64,000 nt of DNA from contig SEFT01000004.1 in NCBI GenBank assembly GCA_004144175.1, forward strand, positions 248,001-312,000. The letters are read 5' to 3'. The translations under genes were made by a program, and so were the position numbers. The notes below the pieces were generated by a model. That model worked only from the letters and a program-made list of their open reading frames with translations, had not been told where the DNA came from and did not search any database. Source of the DNA: Sphingobacteriales bacterium. GTDB taxonomy: Bacteria > Bacteroidota > Bacteroidia > Chitinophagales > Chitinophagaceae. Below are positions 50,631 through 58,931 of the stretch, piece by piece. The first letter of the stretch is position 1; every line of letters begins with the position of its first letter.

Positions 50631-51141
50631 ACGCATAGTAGTAATAGGACCTGAGTCGACAGGTAAAAGCACGCTGAGCGAGGCTTTGGCAGATGCTTTG
50701 CATACGGTGTGGGTACCCGAATATGCGCGGCAATACCTGCTGGATATTAACAGGCCCTATACCGAAGCCGACCTGCTGGAAATTGCTAAAGGGCAAATAA
50801 CACAGGAAGATAAAATGGCTGAAGAAGCCAATAGCTACCTGGTGTGCGATACCGACCTGCATGTAATAAAAGTATGGAGCGAGCATAGCTACAGCCGCTG
50901 CCATCGCTGGGTGCTGGAGCAGATAGCCACCCGCAGGTACGATCTGTACCTGTTTACCGATATAGATGTAGAATGGGTAGACGACCCGCTGCGCGAACAT
51001 CCCGGCCCTTGGCGGCAGTACTTCTACCATGTGTATCACGACATCGTGCAAAACACAAATACACCTTGGGCGCTGATAAGCGGTAGCCACGAAGAACGCT
51101 TACAAAAAGCATTGACAGCCGTCAGACAGCACGGCTTATAG
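50614..51141 (+). CDS. NadR-type ribosylnicotinamide kinase (AAA family ATPase)
   Basis: 175-residue kinase from TTG 50614, immediately before MNRNTKRIVVIGPESTGKST with its P-loop GPESTGKST. No ATG is available in frame. The remaining sequence has the NadR kinase-domain features LVCDTDLHVIKVWSEHSYSRCHRWV and LISGSHEERLQKA. It lacks the N-terminal NMN adenylyltransferase and DNA-binding parts of E. coli NadR. Paired with pnuC, it would phosphorylate imported nicotinamide riboside to NMN. Confidence 0.85.
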   Translation: MNRNTKRIVVIGPESTGKSTLSEALADALHTVWVPEYARQYLLDINRPYTEADLLEIAKGQITQEDKMAEEANSYLVCDTDLHVIKVWSEHSYSRCHRWVLEQIATRRYDLYLFTDIDVEWVDDPLREHPGPWRQYFYHVYHDIVQNTNTPWALISGSHEERLQKALTAVRQHGL

Positions 51142-51193
51142 GTATGGTTTTGCTGTCTATGTGTTTGTAGTCAAATAGTCTAACTTTATATCC

Positions 51194-51814
51194 ATGCTGA
51201 TCCATATTCATCCGGACAATCCGCAACCACGAAACATAAAGACCGTCGTAGATTCTCTGCGCAAGGGCGGTGTCATCATCTACCCTACCGACACGATATA
51301 TGGTATTGGCTGCGATATTTACAATACTGCTGCAATCGAGCGTATCTGCCGCATTAAGAATATTGATCCCAAGAAAGCGCAGTTCTCCTTTGTATGCAGC
51401 GACCTTAGCCACCTCAGCGACTATGCCAAGAGCGTGGATACGCCGATCTTCCGTATGCTGAAGGCAGCGCTGCCGGGGCCTTATACCTTCATCCTGGAGG
51501 CCAGTAAGGAAGTGCCTAAGATGCTCAAAACAAAAAAAGACACCGTGGGCATCCGTATACCCGACCATAAGATTTGCCAGGAGATCGTGAAGGAGCTCGG
51601 GCATCCCATCATGAGCTTATCCTTACCAATGGTAGATGAAGTAGAGTACTATACCGATCCCGAGGTGATGCATGACACGTTTGAGAAGCAAGTAGACATT
51701 GTAATAGACAGCGGCATCGGCGGGCTGGTATCCTCTACCGTTATCGACTGCACTACTGCACCGCCCGAGCTGATAAGGGAAGGCGCGGGCGAATGGGAAA
51801 AGCTACTTGGCTGA
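51194..51814 (+). CDS. Sua5/YciO/YrdC family protein
   Basis: 206-residue YrdC-domain protein: GGVIIYPTDTIYGIGCDIYN at the N-terminus, the KKAQFSFVCSDLSHLS segment, RIPDHKICQEIV and the C-terminal SSTVIDCTTAPPELIREGAG. Relatives make threonylcarbamoyl-AMP for the t6A37 tRNA modification; YciO-branch members have uncertain roles. The relaxed central region is closer to YciO. It precedes ligA by 41 bases on the same strand. Confidence 0.88.
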   Translation: MLIHIHPDNPQPRNIKTVVDSLRKGGVIIYPTDTIYGIGCDIYNTAAIERICRIKNIDPKKAQFSFVCSDLSHLSDYAKSVDTPIFRMLKAALPGPYTFILEASKEVPKMLKTKKDTVGIRIPDHKICQEIVKELGHPIMSLSLPMVDEVEYYTDPEVMHDTFEKQVDIVIDSGIGGLVSSTVIDCTTAPPELIREGAGEWEKLLG

Positions 51815-51855
51815 TGCAGGTTTGATAGTTAGCTTTACGGCAAAGTTTAGCTTAC

Positions 51856-53949
51856 ATGTACACCGGCAAAGACGAAAAGCATCTGTTTGAACAGGCGAAG
51901 ACGCTACTAGCAAAAACATCTGATAACGTTGAACAAGAGATAGAGCAACTGCGCGAGGTGATCAACTACGCCGATTGGAAGTACTATGTGCAAAGCGAGC
52001 CTGTACTGGCAGATGTGGAGTACGATGCATTGTTTAAAAAGCTGAAAGACTTTGAGGAAAAATACCCCGAACAGGTAACTGCCGACTCTCCTACCCAACG
52101 CGTGGCGCTGGGCCTGAGCGAAAAGTTCCCCGCAGTGGCGCACCTGGTGCCTATGCTAAGCCTCGACAACACCTACAATGCCGAAGACCTCCGCGACTGG
52201 GACAAGCGCTGCAAGCAACTATCAGGCGCCGATAAAATAGAATACTGTGTAGAGCCCAAGTACGATGGTGCCAGCGTATCGGTAGTATACGAAAACAACA
52301 AACTGACCCGCGGCGCTACCCGTGGCGATGGTGTGATGGGCGAAGAGGTAACCACCAACATCAGGCAGATACGCTCTATACCGCTGTCGGCACCGTTTGG
52401 TAGGGACGGTGTGCAGCATATGGAGATACGTGGCGAGGTAGTGATACACAAAGAAGTATTTGCAGAATATAACCGCCAGCGCACAGCCGAAGGTTTGACA
52501 CCACTGGCCAATCCCCGCAATGCCGCATCGGGCACGCTCCGCATCCTCGACCCTAAAGAGGTAGGCAAGCGTAAACTGAGCGCGGTACTGTATCACATCA
52601 GTGACTATTCGTTAGCTAAAGGCGCTGAAGTACCGGAGGCACTTACTACACACTATGGTTCGCTGCAATGGCTCTATCAGCTAGGCTATCCCACGCCTGT
52701 GAAGGAGATGCATGTATTTGATAACATCGATGATGTCATTAAATGCTGCGATGAATTTGAAGGCAAGCGCGACGACCTGCCATTTGAAGTGGATGGGCTG
52801 GTGATAAAGGTGAACAGCTTTGAGATGCAGGACAGGATGGGCATGACCACCCACCACCCGCGCTGGGCAGTTGCCTATAAGTTCAAGGCGAGGCAGGCTA
52901 CCAGCAAGCTGCGGAGTGTGGAGTTCCAGGTGGGGCGCACGGGTAGTATTACCCCCGTAGCCAAGATAGACCCTGTACCTATTGGTGGTGTTACAGTTAC
53001 TTCTGTATCGCTGTTCAATGAAGATGTAGTACGTGAAAAGGACCTGCACATAGGCGACACAGTACTGGTAGAGCGTGCGGGTGATGTGATACCCTACATA
53101 GTAAAGCCGCTGGCAGAGCTGCGCTCGGGCGATGAGCAGGCAATCGTATTTCCGAAAGAGTGCCCCGTATGCAGCGAACCTCTGGACAAGCCACAAGACG
53201 AAGCAGTATGGCGCTGCATCAACATCAGCTGCCCGGCGCAGGTGGTAGAGCGCATCATCCACTTTGCCAGTAAAGATGCTATGGACATCCGCAACCTGGG
53301 CGATGCTAATATTCGTAAGTTTTATGAGCTGGGGTTGTTGAAAAACATTCCGGGCATCTATAACTTGGACTGGGAAGAAATAGGCAAGATGGAGGGCTTC
53401 AAGTCGAAGTCGATAAACAACCTGCAGACCGCAATAGAAAACTCCAAGCAGCAACCGCTGAACCGTGTCATCTTCGGCCTCGGCATCCGCTATGTGGGCG
53501 AAACGACGGCTAAGACCTTAGCGCGTGCTGTTAACCATATCAACGAGATGTATGACTGGAATGAAGAGAAACTCTGCACGCTGGAAGATATAGGCCCTAA
53601 AGTAGCCGGCTCGGTTACACACTTCTTCAGCATACCTGAGAACAGGCATATGCTGGAAGACCTTGAAAAGTCGGGCGTGAACCTCGCCAACCACCATACA
53701 GGGCACAAGCAGGCAAGCGGCGAGCTGGCCGGTAAGACCTTCCTGTTCACCGGCACACTCACACAGTTCAAGCGCAGCGCAGCCGAAGAAATGGTGGAAG
53801 AAAAAGGTGGCAGCCTGCTCAGCGGTGTAAGTAGTAAACTCAACTACCTGGTAGTGGGCGCAGATGCAGGGTCGAAGCTGGAAAAAGCCAAGAAGCTGGG
53901 TACCGTTACCATACTTACAGAGGATGAGTTTTTAAAGCTGATTGAATAA
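51856..53949 (+). CDS. ligA: NAD-dependent DNA ligase
   Basis: Replicative DNA ligase of 697 residues. Order: Ia domain (DVEYDALFKKLKDFEEKYPE), adenylation domain with active-site K135 in VEPKYDGASVSV, OB fold (RTGSITPVAKI), zinc finger with CPVC and CINISC, helix-hairpin-helix domain (LGIRYVGETTAKTLA) and a BRCT domain at about 625-697 (GKTFLFTGTLTQFKR). All essential motifs are intact and the length is normal. Confidence 0.97.
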   Translation: MYTGKDEKHLFEQAKTLLAKTSDNVEQEIEQLREVINYADWKYYVQSEPVLADVEYDALFKKLKDFEEKYPEQVTADSPTQRVALGLSEKFPAVAHLVPMLSLDNTYNAEDLRDWDKRCKQLSGADKIEYCVEPKYDGASVSVVYENNKLTRGATRGDGVMGEEVTTNIRQIRSIPLSAPFGRDGVQHMEIRGEVVIHKEVFAEYNRQRTAEGLTPLANPRNAASGTLRILDPKEVGKRKLSAVLYHISDYSLAKGAEVPEALTTHYGSLQWLYQLGYPTPVKEMHVFDNIDDVIKCCDEFEGKRDDLPFEVDGLVIKVNSFEMQDRMGMTTHHPRWAVAYKFKARQATSKLRSVEFQVGRTGSITPVAKIDPVPIGGVTVTSVSLFNEDVVREKDLHIGDTVLVERAGDVIPYIVKPLAELRSGDEQAIVFPKECPVCSEPLDKPQDEAVWRCINISCPAQVVERIIHFASKDAMDIRNLGDANIRKFYELGLLKNIPGIYNLDWEEIGKMEGFKSKSINNLQTAIENSKQQPLNRVIFGLGIRYVGETTAKTLARAVNHINEMYDWNEEKLCTLEDIGPKVAGSVTHFFSIPENRHMLEDLEKSGVNLANHHTGHKQASGELAGKTFLFTGTLTQFKRSAAEEMVEEKGGSLLSGVSSKLNYLVVGADAGSKLEKAKKLGTVTILTEDEFLKLIE

Positions 53950-54024
53950 TAGCTAAAATAGACTAGCCAGCAAATAATAAAAGCCGATTGATGCAGCTAC
54001 AACGCAAGCCGCAGTACCTAATAC

Positions 54025-54423
54025 CTAACCTATTATTGCCAGAGCCTTGCCTTTCTTCTCGTTGCTGATCACGTCATCGGCCAGTAAGATAGATGGTATA
54101 CCTACAACTGCGCATATAATGGCTACCACAGGCGCTGTAACCGGCGTATACACTGCAAAGAATGCTATGGCCAGTAATGGCAGCACAAAGGATATGATAC
54201 TTCCGGCACTGATGCCCTCCTCTTCTGCATCTTCGTATGGAGCAGGTGCGATGCGGGCACTCTTTTTCTTTTGCTTAATGAGCGTTTGCCCTGCATATTC
54301 CGGAACCTTTTGAATGGCTATTTGGTCAACAGGTGTATGTTCGCTTTTGATGGGGAATGCTGCAAATGCGGTGTTGGCAGATGATATAATAAACAGCAAT
54401 AAGAAAAGTAATCTGATCATCAA
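54025..54423 (-). CDS. AAFPI-motif membrane protein (paralogue 2), truncated by in-frame TAG
   Basis: 132-residue exported protein: signal peptide ending ANTAFA, then AFPIKSEHTP, a Lys-rich linker and two hydrophobic segments, ending NEKKGKALAIIG. In the paralogues this turn is followed by one more membrane helix. Here TAG at 54027-54025 intervenes, and the same frame continues for 23 codons (VLGTAACVVAASIGFYYLLA... to TAG at 53955-53953), restoring the expected length of about 156. It lies seven bases after the next family member on the same strand. Confidence 0.6.
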   Translation of the reverse strand: MMIRLLFLLLFIISSANTAFAAFPIKSEHTPVDQIAIQKVPEYAGQTLIKQKKKSARIAPAPYEDAEEEGISAGSIISFVLPLLAIAFFAVYTPVTAPVVAIICAVVGIPSILLADDVISNEKKGKALAIIG

Positions 54424-54430
54424 TATAAGG

Positions 54431-54859
54431 TTATGGGTTTATCAATAGGATAGTAGCCATTACAAGAGCACCCACTGCGCCTATCGCCCCCAATATTGCT
54501 CCTGCCTTTGCCAATCCTGCATATTTCTTGCCTCTGGCCGACATGGCGAATATAACTGCCAAGGCACCCATTACTACACTTGCTGCAAAGAGCGGAGGCA
54601 ATGCGGTGGCTACTGCTGTAAGGAACATGGTAATGCTACCCATCGAAAAAACGAAGGCGGTTAGCCCATCTGTATTGGACGCACTGCCCAAAGCCACCTT
54701 TTCAGGACAAGCAGCAGGTGCCGTAACGGCACTAACTAACTTTTCTTCTTTAATATCAATGCATGCAGGCGCCTGGGGTGCAACCGGAAAGGCTGCAAGA
54801 ACCGGAACGGAAATCCCTTCGAACAAAAGGATAAAAGACAGGATTAACAAGTAACGCAT
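54431..54859 (-). CDS. AAFPI-motif membrane protein (paralogue 3)
   Basis: 142-residue exported membrane protein: signal peptide ending PVLA, then AFPVAPQ, an approximately 40-residue linker with two Cys, and three hydrophobic segments separated by KKYAGLAKAGAILGAI, the counterpart of the NKG-A-AG turn in the paralogues. Short members of this family are unknown in function. It is followed after seven bases by paralogue 2, so the two are likely one transcript. Confidence 0.7.
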   Translation of the reverse strand: MRYLLILSFILLFEGISVPVLAAFPVAPQAPACIDIKEEKLVSAVTAPAACPEKVALGSASNTDGLTAFVFSMGSITMFLTAVATALPPLFAASVVMGALAVIFAMSARGKKYAGLAKAGAILGAIGAVGALVMATILLINP

Positions 54860-55001
54860 AAAGTAAAAGCTGGAAAAGCTAAATCAAATCGCAGGCCGCA
54901 ATTATAACCAATAGCAATCAGACATTCTAATTGACACAATTATTACAATAATGCTGTTAGCAAACTAGCAATCTCGATAACAACTTTATGACGAGCCTAA
55001 T

Positions 55002-55469
55002 TTACTTCAATGTATTGAGCGCCATAGCTACCAATACGATCGTCAAAAGCAGCAAGGTAATTTCTACAATACCAAGCACCAGGCCTGCAATGGCCAATCC
55101 CCTGTTACGCTGTTTAAGGCCTATGGCACCGGTAACGATAGCCCCAATGCCACAGGCAATACCTACCAGCGCTAGTATACCGAGCCCCGGCATCGTCGCA
55201 GCGGCAAATAATACGAGAGCACCAAGGCCCAGCCCAAATGAAACAATACCTAATGTTCCATCTCCGGCTTTGCTGTCTTCCGCTTCGGGCGCTGGTGTCT
55301 TTAACTTATGTATCACTTCTTTCACCTTCGCATGAAAACCCGCATCCGGTGCAGGCGCATCAATGGCCGCAGGCATCATATCGTGCGACTTTATGGGGTA
55401 TGCTGCATAGCTATTGCTATAAGAAGCTATAGACAAAAGAGCGGATAGGACCAGGAACAGATATTTCAT
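55002..55469 (-). CDS. AAFPI-motif membrane protein (paralogue 4)
   Basis: 155-residue exported membrane protein: signal peptide ending SYAA, then YPIKSHDMM, a 55-residue linker rich in Ala, Pro, Asp and Glu, and three hydrophobic segments with the turn LKQRNRGLAIAGLVLGI. This is the DUF4190-like layout shared with the other three members. A TATCTTAG near-match to the -7 box lies in the preceding 30 bases on the minus strand. Confidence 0.72.
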   Translation of the reverse strand: MKYLFLVLSALLSIASYSNSYAAYPIKSHDMMPAAIDAPAPDAGFHAKVKEVIHKLKTPAPEAEDSKAGDGTLGIVSFGLGLGALVLFAAATMPGLGILALVGIACGIGAIVTGAIGLKQRNRGLAIAGLVLGIVEITLLLLTIVLVAMALNTLK

Positions 55470-55546
55470 AGACTGATGTTATTATCCTAAGATAAGTATT
55501 GATCGCTACAAATCCGGACTATGGCTATTATATAGTATTACTTAGC

Positions 55547-55554
55547 TAAATTTG
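55547..55554 (+). promoter_or_regulatory. Putative -7 box of metH
   Basis: TAAATTTG, 25 bases before the metH ATG. No -33 TTG at standard distance. Confidence 0.35.
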
Positions 55555-55579
55555 CAGGCATTTTAATATATACAGCAGG

Positions 55580-58255
55580 ATGTCTAAGATACAGCCGTTC
55601 CTGCGGCTGAGCGGATTGGAACCGCTCGTCGTAAGGCCGGAAACCAACTTTGTGAATGTGGGGGAGCGTACCAATGTAACCGGCTCCAAGAAATTTGCCC
55701 GCCTTATCAGGGAGAATAAATACGAAGAAGCATTGTCGGTAGCACGCCAGCAGGTAGAAAGCGGCGCGCAGATACTTGATATAAACATGGACGATGCCCT
55801 GCTCGACGGCGAGCAGGCCATGACCACATTCGTGAACCTGCTGCAGAGCGAGCCCGATATAGCCCGTATACCCATCATGCTCGATTCATCGAAATTCTCG
55901 ATCATCGAAGCAGGATTAAAATGCATACAGGGCAAGTGTATCGTCAACTCGATATCGCTGAAGGAAGGCGAAGACAAATTCATAGAGCAGGCATTCATCT
56001 GCAAGAGTTTTGGTGCGGCTGTCATCGTAATGGCCTTTGATGAGAATGGCCAGGCCGATACCCTGCAACGTCGCGTGGACATCTGCGAGCGTGCCTATAA
56101 GATACTGACAGAGCAGGTAGGCTACCATGCCGAAGACATCATCTTCGACCCAAACATATTCGCGGTAGCTACCGGCATCGAAGAGCATAATAACTATGCG
56201 ATCGAGTTTATAGAAGCTACGCGCATCATTAAGCAAAAGATGCCGCTGACTAAAGTAAGCGGTGGTGTGAGTAACGTATCCTTCTCGTTCCGCGGTAATG
56301 ATGCCGTGCGCGAGGCTATACATAGCGTATTCCTGCTGCATGCCATCAAGGCGGGTATGGATATGGGCATTGTGAATGCAGGGCAACTACAGGTATATGA
56401 TGAGATAGAACCGCAACTACGCGAGTATTGCGAAGATGTGGTATTGAACAGGAGACCCGACGCCACAGAACGCCTCGTAACCTTTGCCGAAACCGTAAAA
56501 GCCAAAGGCAAGGAAGAGAAGAAAGACGATGCATGGCGCAGTACAACCGTACAGGAGCGCCTGAAACATGCACTGGTAAACGGTATAACCGACTATATAG
56601 ACCAGGACACCGAAGAGGCAAGACTACAATACAGCCGTCCGCTGGAAGTGATAGAAGGGCCGCTGATGGCAGGCATGAACGTAGTGGGCGACCTGTTTGG
56701 CAGTGGTAAAATGTTTCTGCCGCAGGTGGTGAAGAGTGCACGCGTAATGAAGAAGAGTGTGGCTTATTTGTTCCCGTTCATTGAAGAAGAAAAGAAGAAT
56801 AACCCGAATGCACAGCAGGGCGGTGCTGCCAAAATACTGATGGCTACCGTAAAAGGTGACGTGCATGACATAGGTAAGAATATAGTAGGTGTGGTGCTGG
56901 GCTGTAATGGCTACGAGATTATAGACCTGGGCGTAATGGTGCCTGCCGATAAGATACTGGAAACGGCTGAGCGGGAGAACGTAGACATCATCGGCTTGAG
57001 TGGCCTTATTACTCCATCGCTGGATGAGATGGTGCATGTGGCTAAGGAAATGAAGCGCAGGGGTATGAAGCAGCCGCTATTGATAGGTGGCGCTACTACA
57101 TCGCGTATGCACACGGCAGTGAAGATAGCCCCGCAGTACGATAATGGGGTAGTGTATGTACTGGATGCCAGCCGCAGCGTAACCGTAGCCAGCAACCTGC
57201 TGAGCAAAGAACAAAAGCCGCAGTTCCTCGAAGGCATCGATGCCGAGTATGGAAAGCTGCGCGATGACTTTGCAGGCAAACGTTCGGCCAAGCAATACAT
57301 ATCGTTTGCAGAGGCGCAGAAAAACACGGTAAAGATAGACTGGCAGGGATATACCCCACCGGTGCCGCAATTCACGGGCAATAAAATTTTTAAAGACTAC
57401 GACCTGAGTGAGATCAGGCAGTATATAGATTGGGGGCCGTTTTTTATAGCATGGGAAATGCGCGGCAAGTATCCGGACATTTTGAAGGATGCCAACGTGG
57501 GTACGGAAGCTACCAAGCTGTTTAATGATGCCAACGCAATGCTCGACCAGATCATCAATGAAAAATGGCTGAATGCGCAAGGTGTTATCGGCTTCTGGCA
57601 GGCAGAGAAAACAGCGCCTGATACGATTGCTGTAAAAGATTCAAGCGGTAAAGAGCTATATAAACTGGAATCGCTGCGCCAGCAGATAAAGAAAGCCGCC
57701 GATCAACCCAATTTTTCACTGGCAGATTTTATAGCTCCCGACAAGCAAGACCATATAGGCGCATTTGCAGTAAGCATACATGGCATAGAGCCACACCTGG
57801 AGCGCTTTGTGCAGCAGCACGATGACTACAATAAGATAATGCTGCAAGCGCTGGCCGACAGGCTGGCCGAAGCCTTTGCCGAAGTGCTGCATAAGCGTGT
57901 GCGTACCGAGTTTTGGGGCTATGCAACGGATGAGCAGCTGACCAATGAAGAGCTGGTGAAGGAGACCTACCAAGGCATACGCCCGGCACCGGGCTACCCT
58001 GCCTGCCCCGACCATACCGAGAAGTACAAGCTGTTCGATATGCTGGGCGCAACCGAACATGCAGGCATACAGCTGACCGAATCGCTGGCGATGTACCCTG
58101 CGGCATCGGTATGTGGGTGGTACTTCAGCCATCCGCAAAGCACGTACTTTGGTGTGGGCAAGATCATGGACGACCAGTTGCAGGACTATACCGCACGCAA
58201 AGGCATGAGCATTGAAGAAATGACCAAATGGCTATCGCCGATACTAGAAGGATAA
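55580..58255 (+). CDS. metH: Methionine synthase MetH, folate/B12/activation part (no homocysteine domain)
   Basis: 891-residue cobalamin-dependent protein. It contains the pterin-binding domain ([21 protein letters not shown] from about 23; DINMDD at 68-72), the B12 cap and binding domain with the DxHxxG motif [10 protein letters not shown] (H429), and the AdoMet activation domain ending about [15 protein letters not shown]. The N-terminal homocysteine domain of E. coli MetH (about 350 residues) is absent; in this phylum it is commonly encoded by a separate gene, which is not in this window. No riboswitch was seen upstream. The downstream membrane protein starts four bases after the stop. 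Confidence 0.95.
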   Translation: MSKIQPFLRLSGLEPLVVRPETNFVNVGERTNVTGSKKFARLIRENKYEEALSVARQQVESGAQILDINMDDALLDGEQAMTTFVNLLQSEPDIARIPIMLDSSKFSIIEAGLKCIQGKCIVNSISLKEGEDKFIEQAFICKSFGAAVIVMAFDENGQADTLQRRVDICERAYKILTEQVGYHAEDIIFDPNIFAVATGIEEHNNYAIEFIEATRIIKQKMPLTKVSGGVSNVSFSFRGNDAVREAIHSVFLLHAIKAGMDMGIVNAGQLQVYDEIEPQLREYCEDVVLNRRPDATERLVTFAETVKAKGKEEKKDDAWRSTTVQERLKHALVNGITDYIDQDTEEARLQYSRPLEVIEGPLMAGMNVVGDLFGSGKMFLPQVVKSARVMKKSVAYLFPFIEEEKKNNPNAQQGGAAKILMATVKGDVHDIGKNIVGVVLGCNGYEIIDLGVMVPADKILETAERENVDIIGLSGLITPSLDEMVHVAKEMKRRGMKQPLLIGGATTSRMHTAVKIAPQYDNGVVYVLDASRSVTVASNLLSKEQKPQFLEGIDAEYGKLRDDFAGKRSAKQYISFAEAQKNTVKIDWQGYTPPVPQFTGNKIFKDYDLSEIRQYIDWGPFFIAWEMRGKYPDILKDANVGTEATKLFNDANAMLDQIINEKWLNAQGVIGFWQAEKTAPDTIAVKDSSGKELYKLESLRQQIKKAADQPNFSLADFIAPDKQDHIGAFAVSIHGIEPHLERFVQQHDDYNKIMLQALADRLAEAFAEVLHKRVRTEFWGYATDEQLTNEELVKETYQGIRPAPGYPACPDHTEKYKLFDMLGATEHAGIQLTESLAMYPAASVCGWYFSHPQSTYFGVGKIMDDQLQDYTARKGMSIEEMTKWLSPILEG

Positions 58256-58259
58256 TTTG

Positions 58260-58928
58260 ATGATGACAGACGTAACAAAACCGACGATAAAAGAACTGCG
58301 CACGCGCTCGAAATTCAGCCGTGCCGTAGCCACTATCATATCTTATATATTTCATCCGGCGCTGATGCCTACCATGATGACGCTGGCCTTGTATAAGCTG
58401 GCGGCAGTAGGCTTCGCAGGCGTACCGCTGGCGCAGCTTGGCAAGTGGGTAGCTATAGTAGTGCAAATGACCTTGCTCTACCCTGTCTTTATCGTGTTCC
58501 TGCTCAAAGGCATTGGCTTTGTCCGCAGTATTCACCTGGAGGATGCCAAGGAGCGCATTATACCGTTGCTGCTCACGATGATCTTTTACTTCTGGGCCTA
58601 TCTGGTATTTAAGAATATCGATGCGCCGTTCCTGCTGAAGGTATTGATGCTGGGCAACTTTTGGGGTATCATCGTACTCTTTATGGTGAGCATCTTCTAT
58701 AAGATAAGTATGCACAGCATGGCAGCAGGCGGCATGCTGGGCCTTGTAGTAGTGCTGATGGTCATCAGCCCTGTAAACATGGCGATACCTTTATTTGTCG
58801 CCCTGATAATAGCAGGCCTAATGGGTACGGCAAGGCTTATCCTCAATGCACATAAGAGCAACGAGATATGGCTGGGCTATATACTGGGCATATTAGTAAT
58901 GATAGCAGCGTATTTTTATTTGGTGTAA
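58260..58928 (+). CDS. Integral membrane protein, possibly PAP2-like
   Basis: 222-residue protein from ATG 58260 (a TTG at 58257 would add one Met). About six hydrophobic helices. The segments SYIFHPALMPTMM, KISMHSMAAGG and NEIWLGYILG recall the PAP2 phosphatase fold, but the conserved acid-phosphatase residues are not fully recognisable. It follows metH by four bases, so co-transcription is likely without an obvious functional link. Confidence 0.6.
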   Translation: MMTDVTKPTIKELRTRSKFSRAVATIISYIFHPALMPTMMTLALYKLAAVGFAGVPLAQLGKWVAIVVQMTLLYPVFIVFLLKGIGFVRSIHLEDAKERIIPLLLTMIFYFWAYLVFKNIDAPFLLKVLMLGNFWGIIVLFMVSIFYKISMHSMAAGGMLGLVVVLMVISPVNMAIPLFVALIIAGLMGTARLILNAHKSNEIWLGYILGILVMIAAYFYLV

Positions 58929-58931
58929 AGG

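Noticed and set aside
33084-54423. Possible stop-codon reassignment, given in-frame TAA (33162) and TAG (54027)
   Set aside because: Both TAG and TAA serve as genuine terminal stops of intact genes in this window (zapA, argS and rbfA end in TAG; many end in TAA), so recoding is not credible. Local lesions are more likely.
55470-55579. Cobalamin or SAM riboswitch upstream of metH
   Set aside because: The 110-base leader lacks the B12-box or SAM-box core and is too short for a cobalamin riboswitch.
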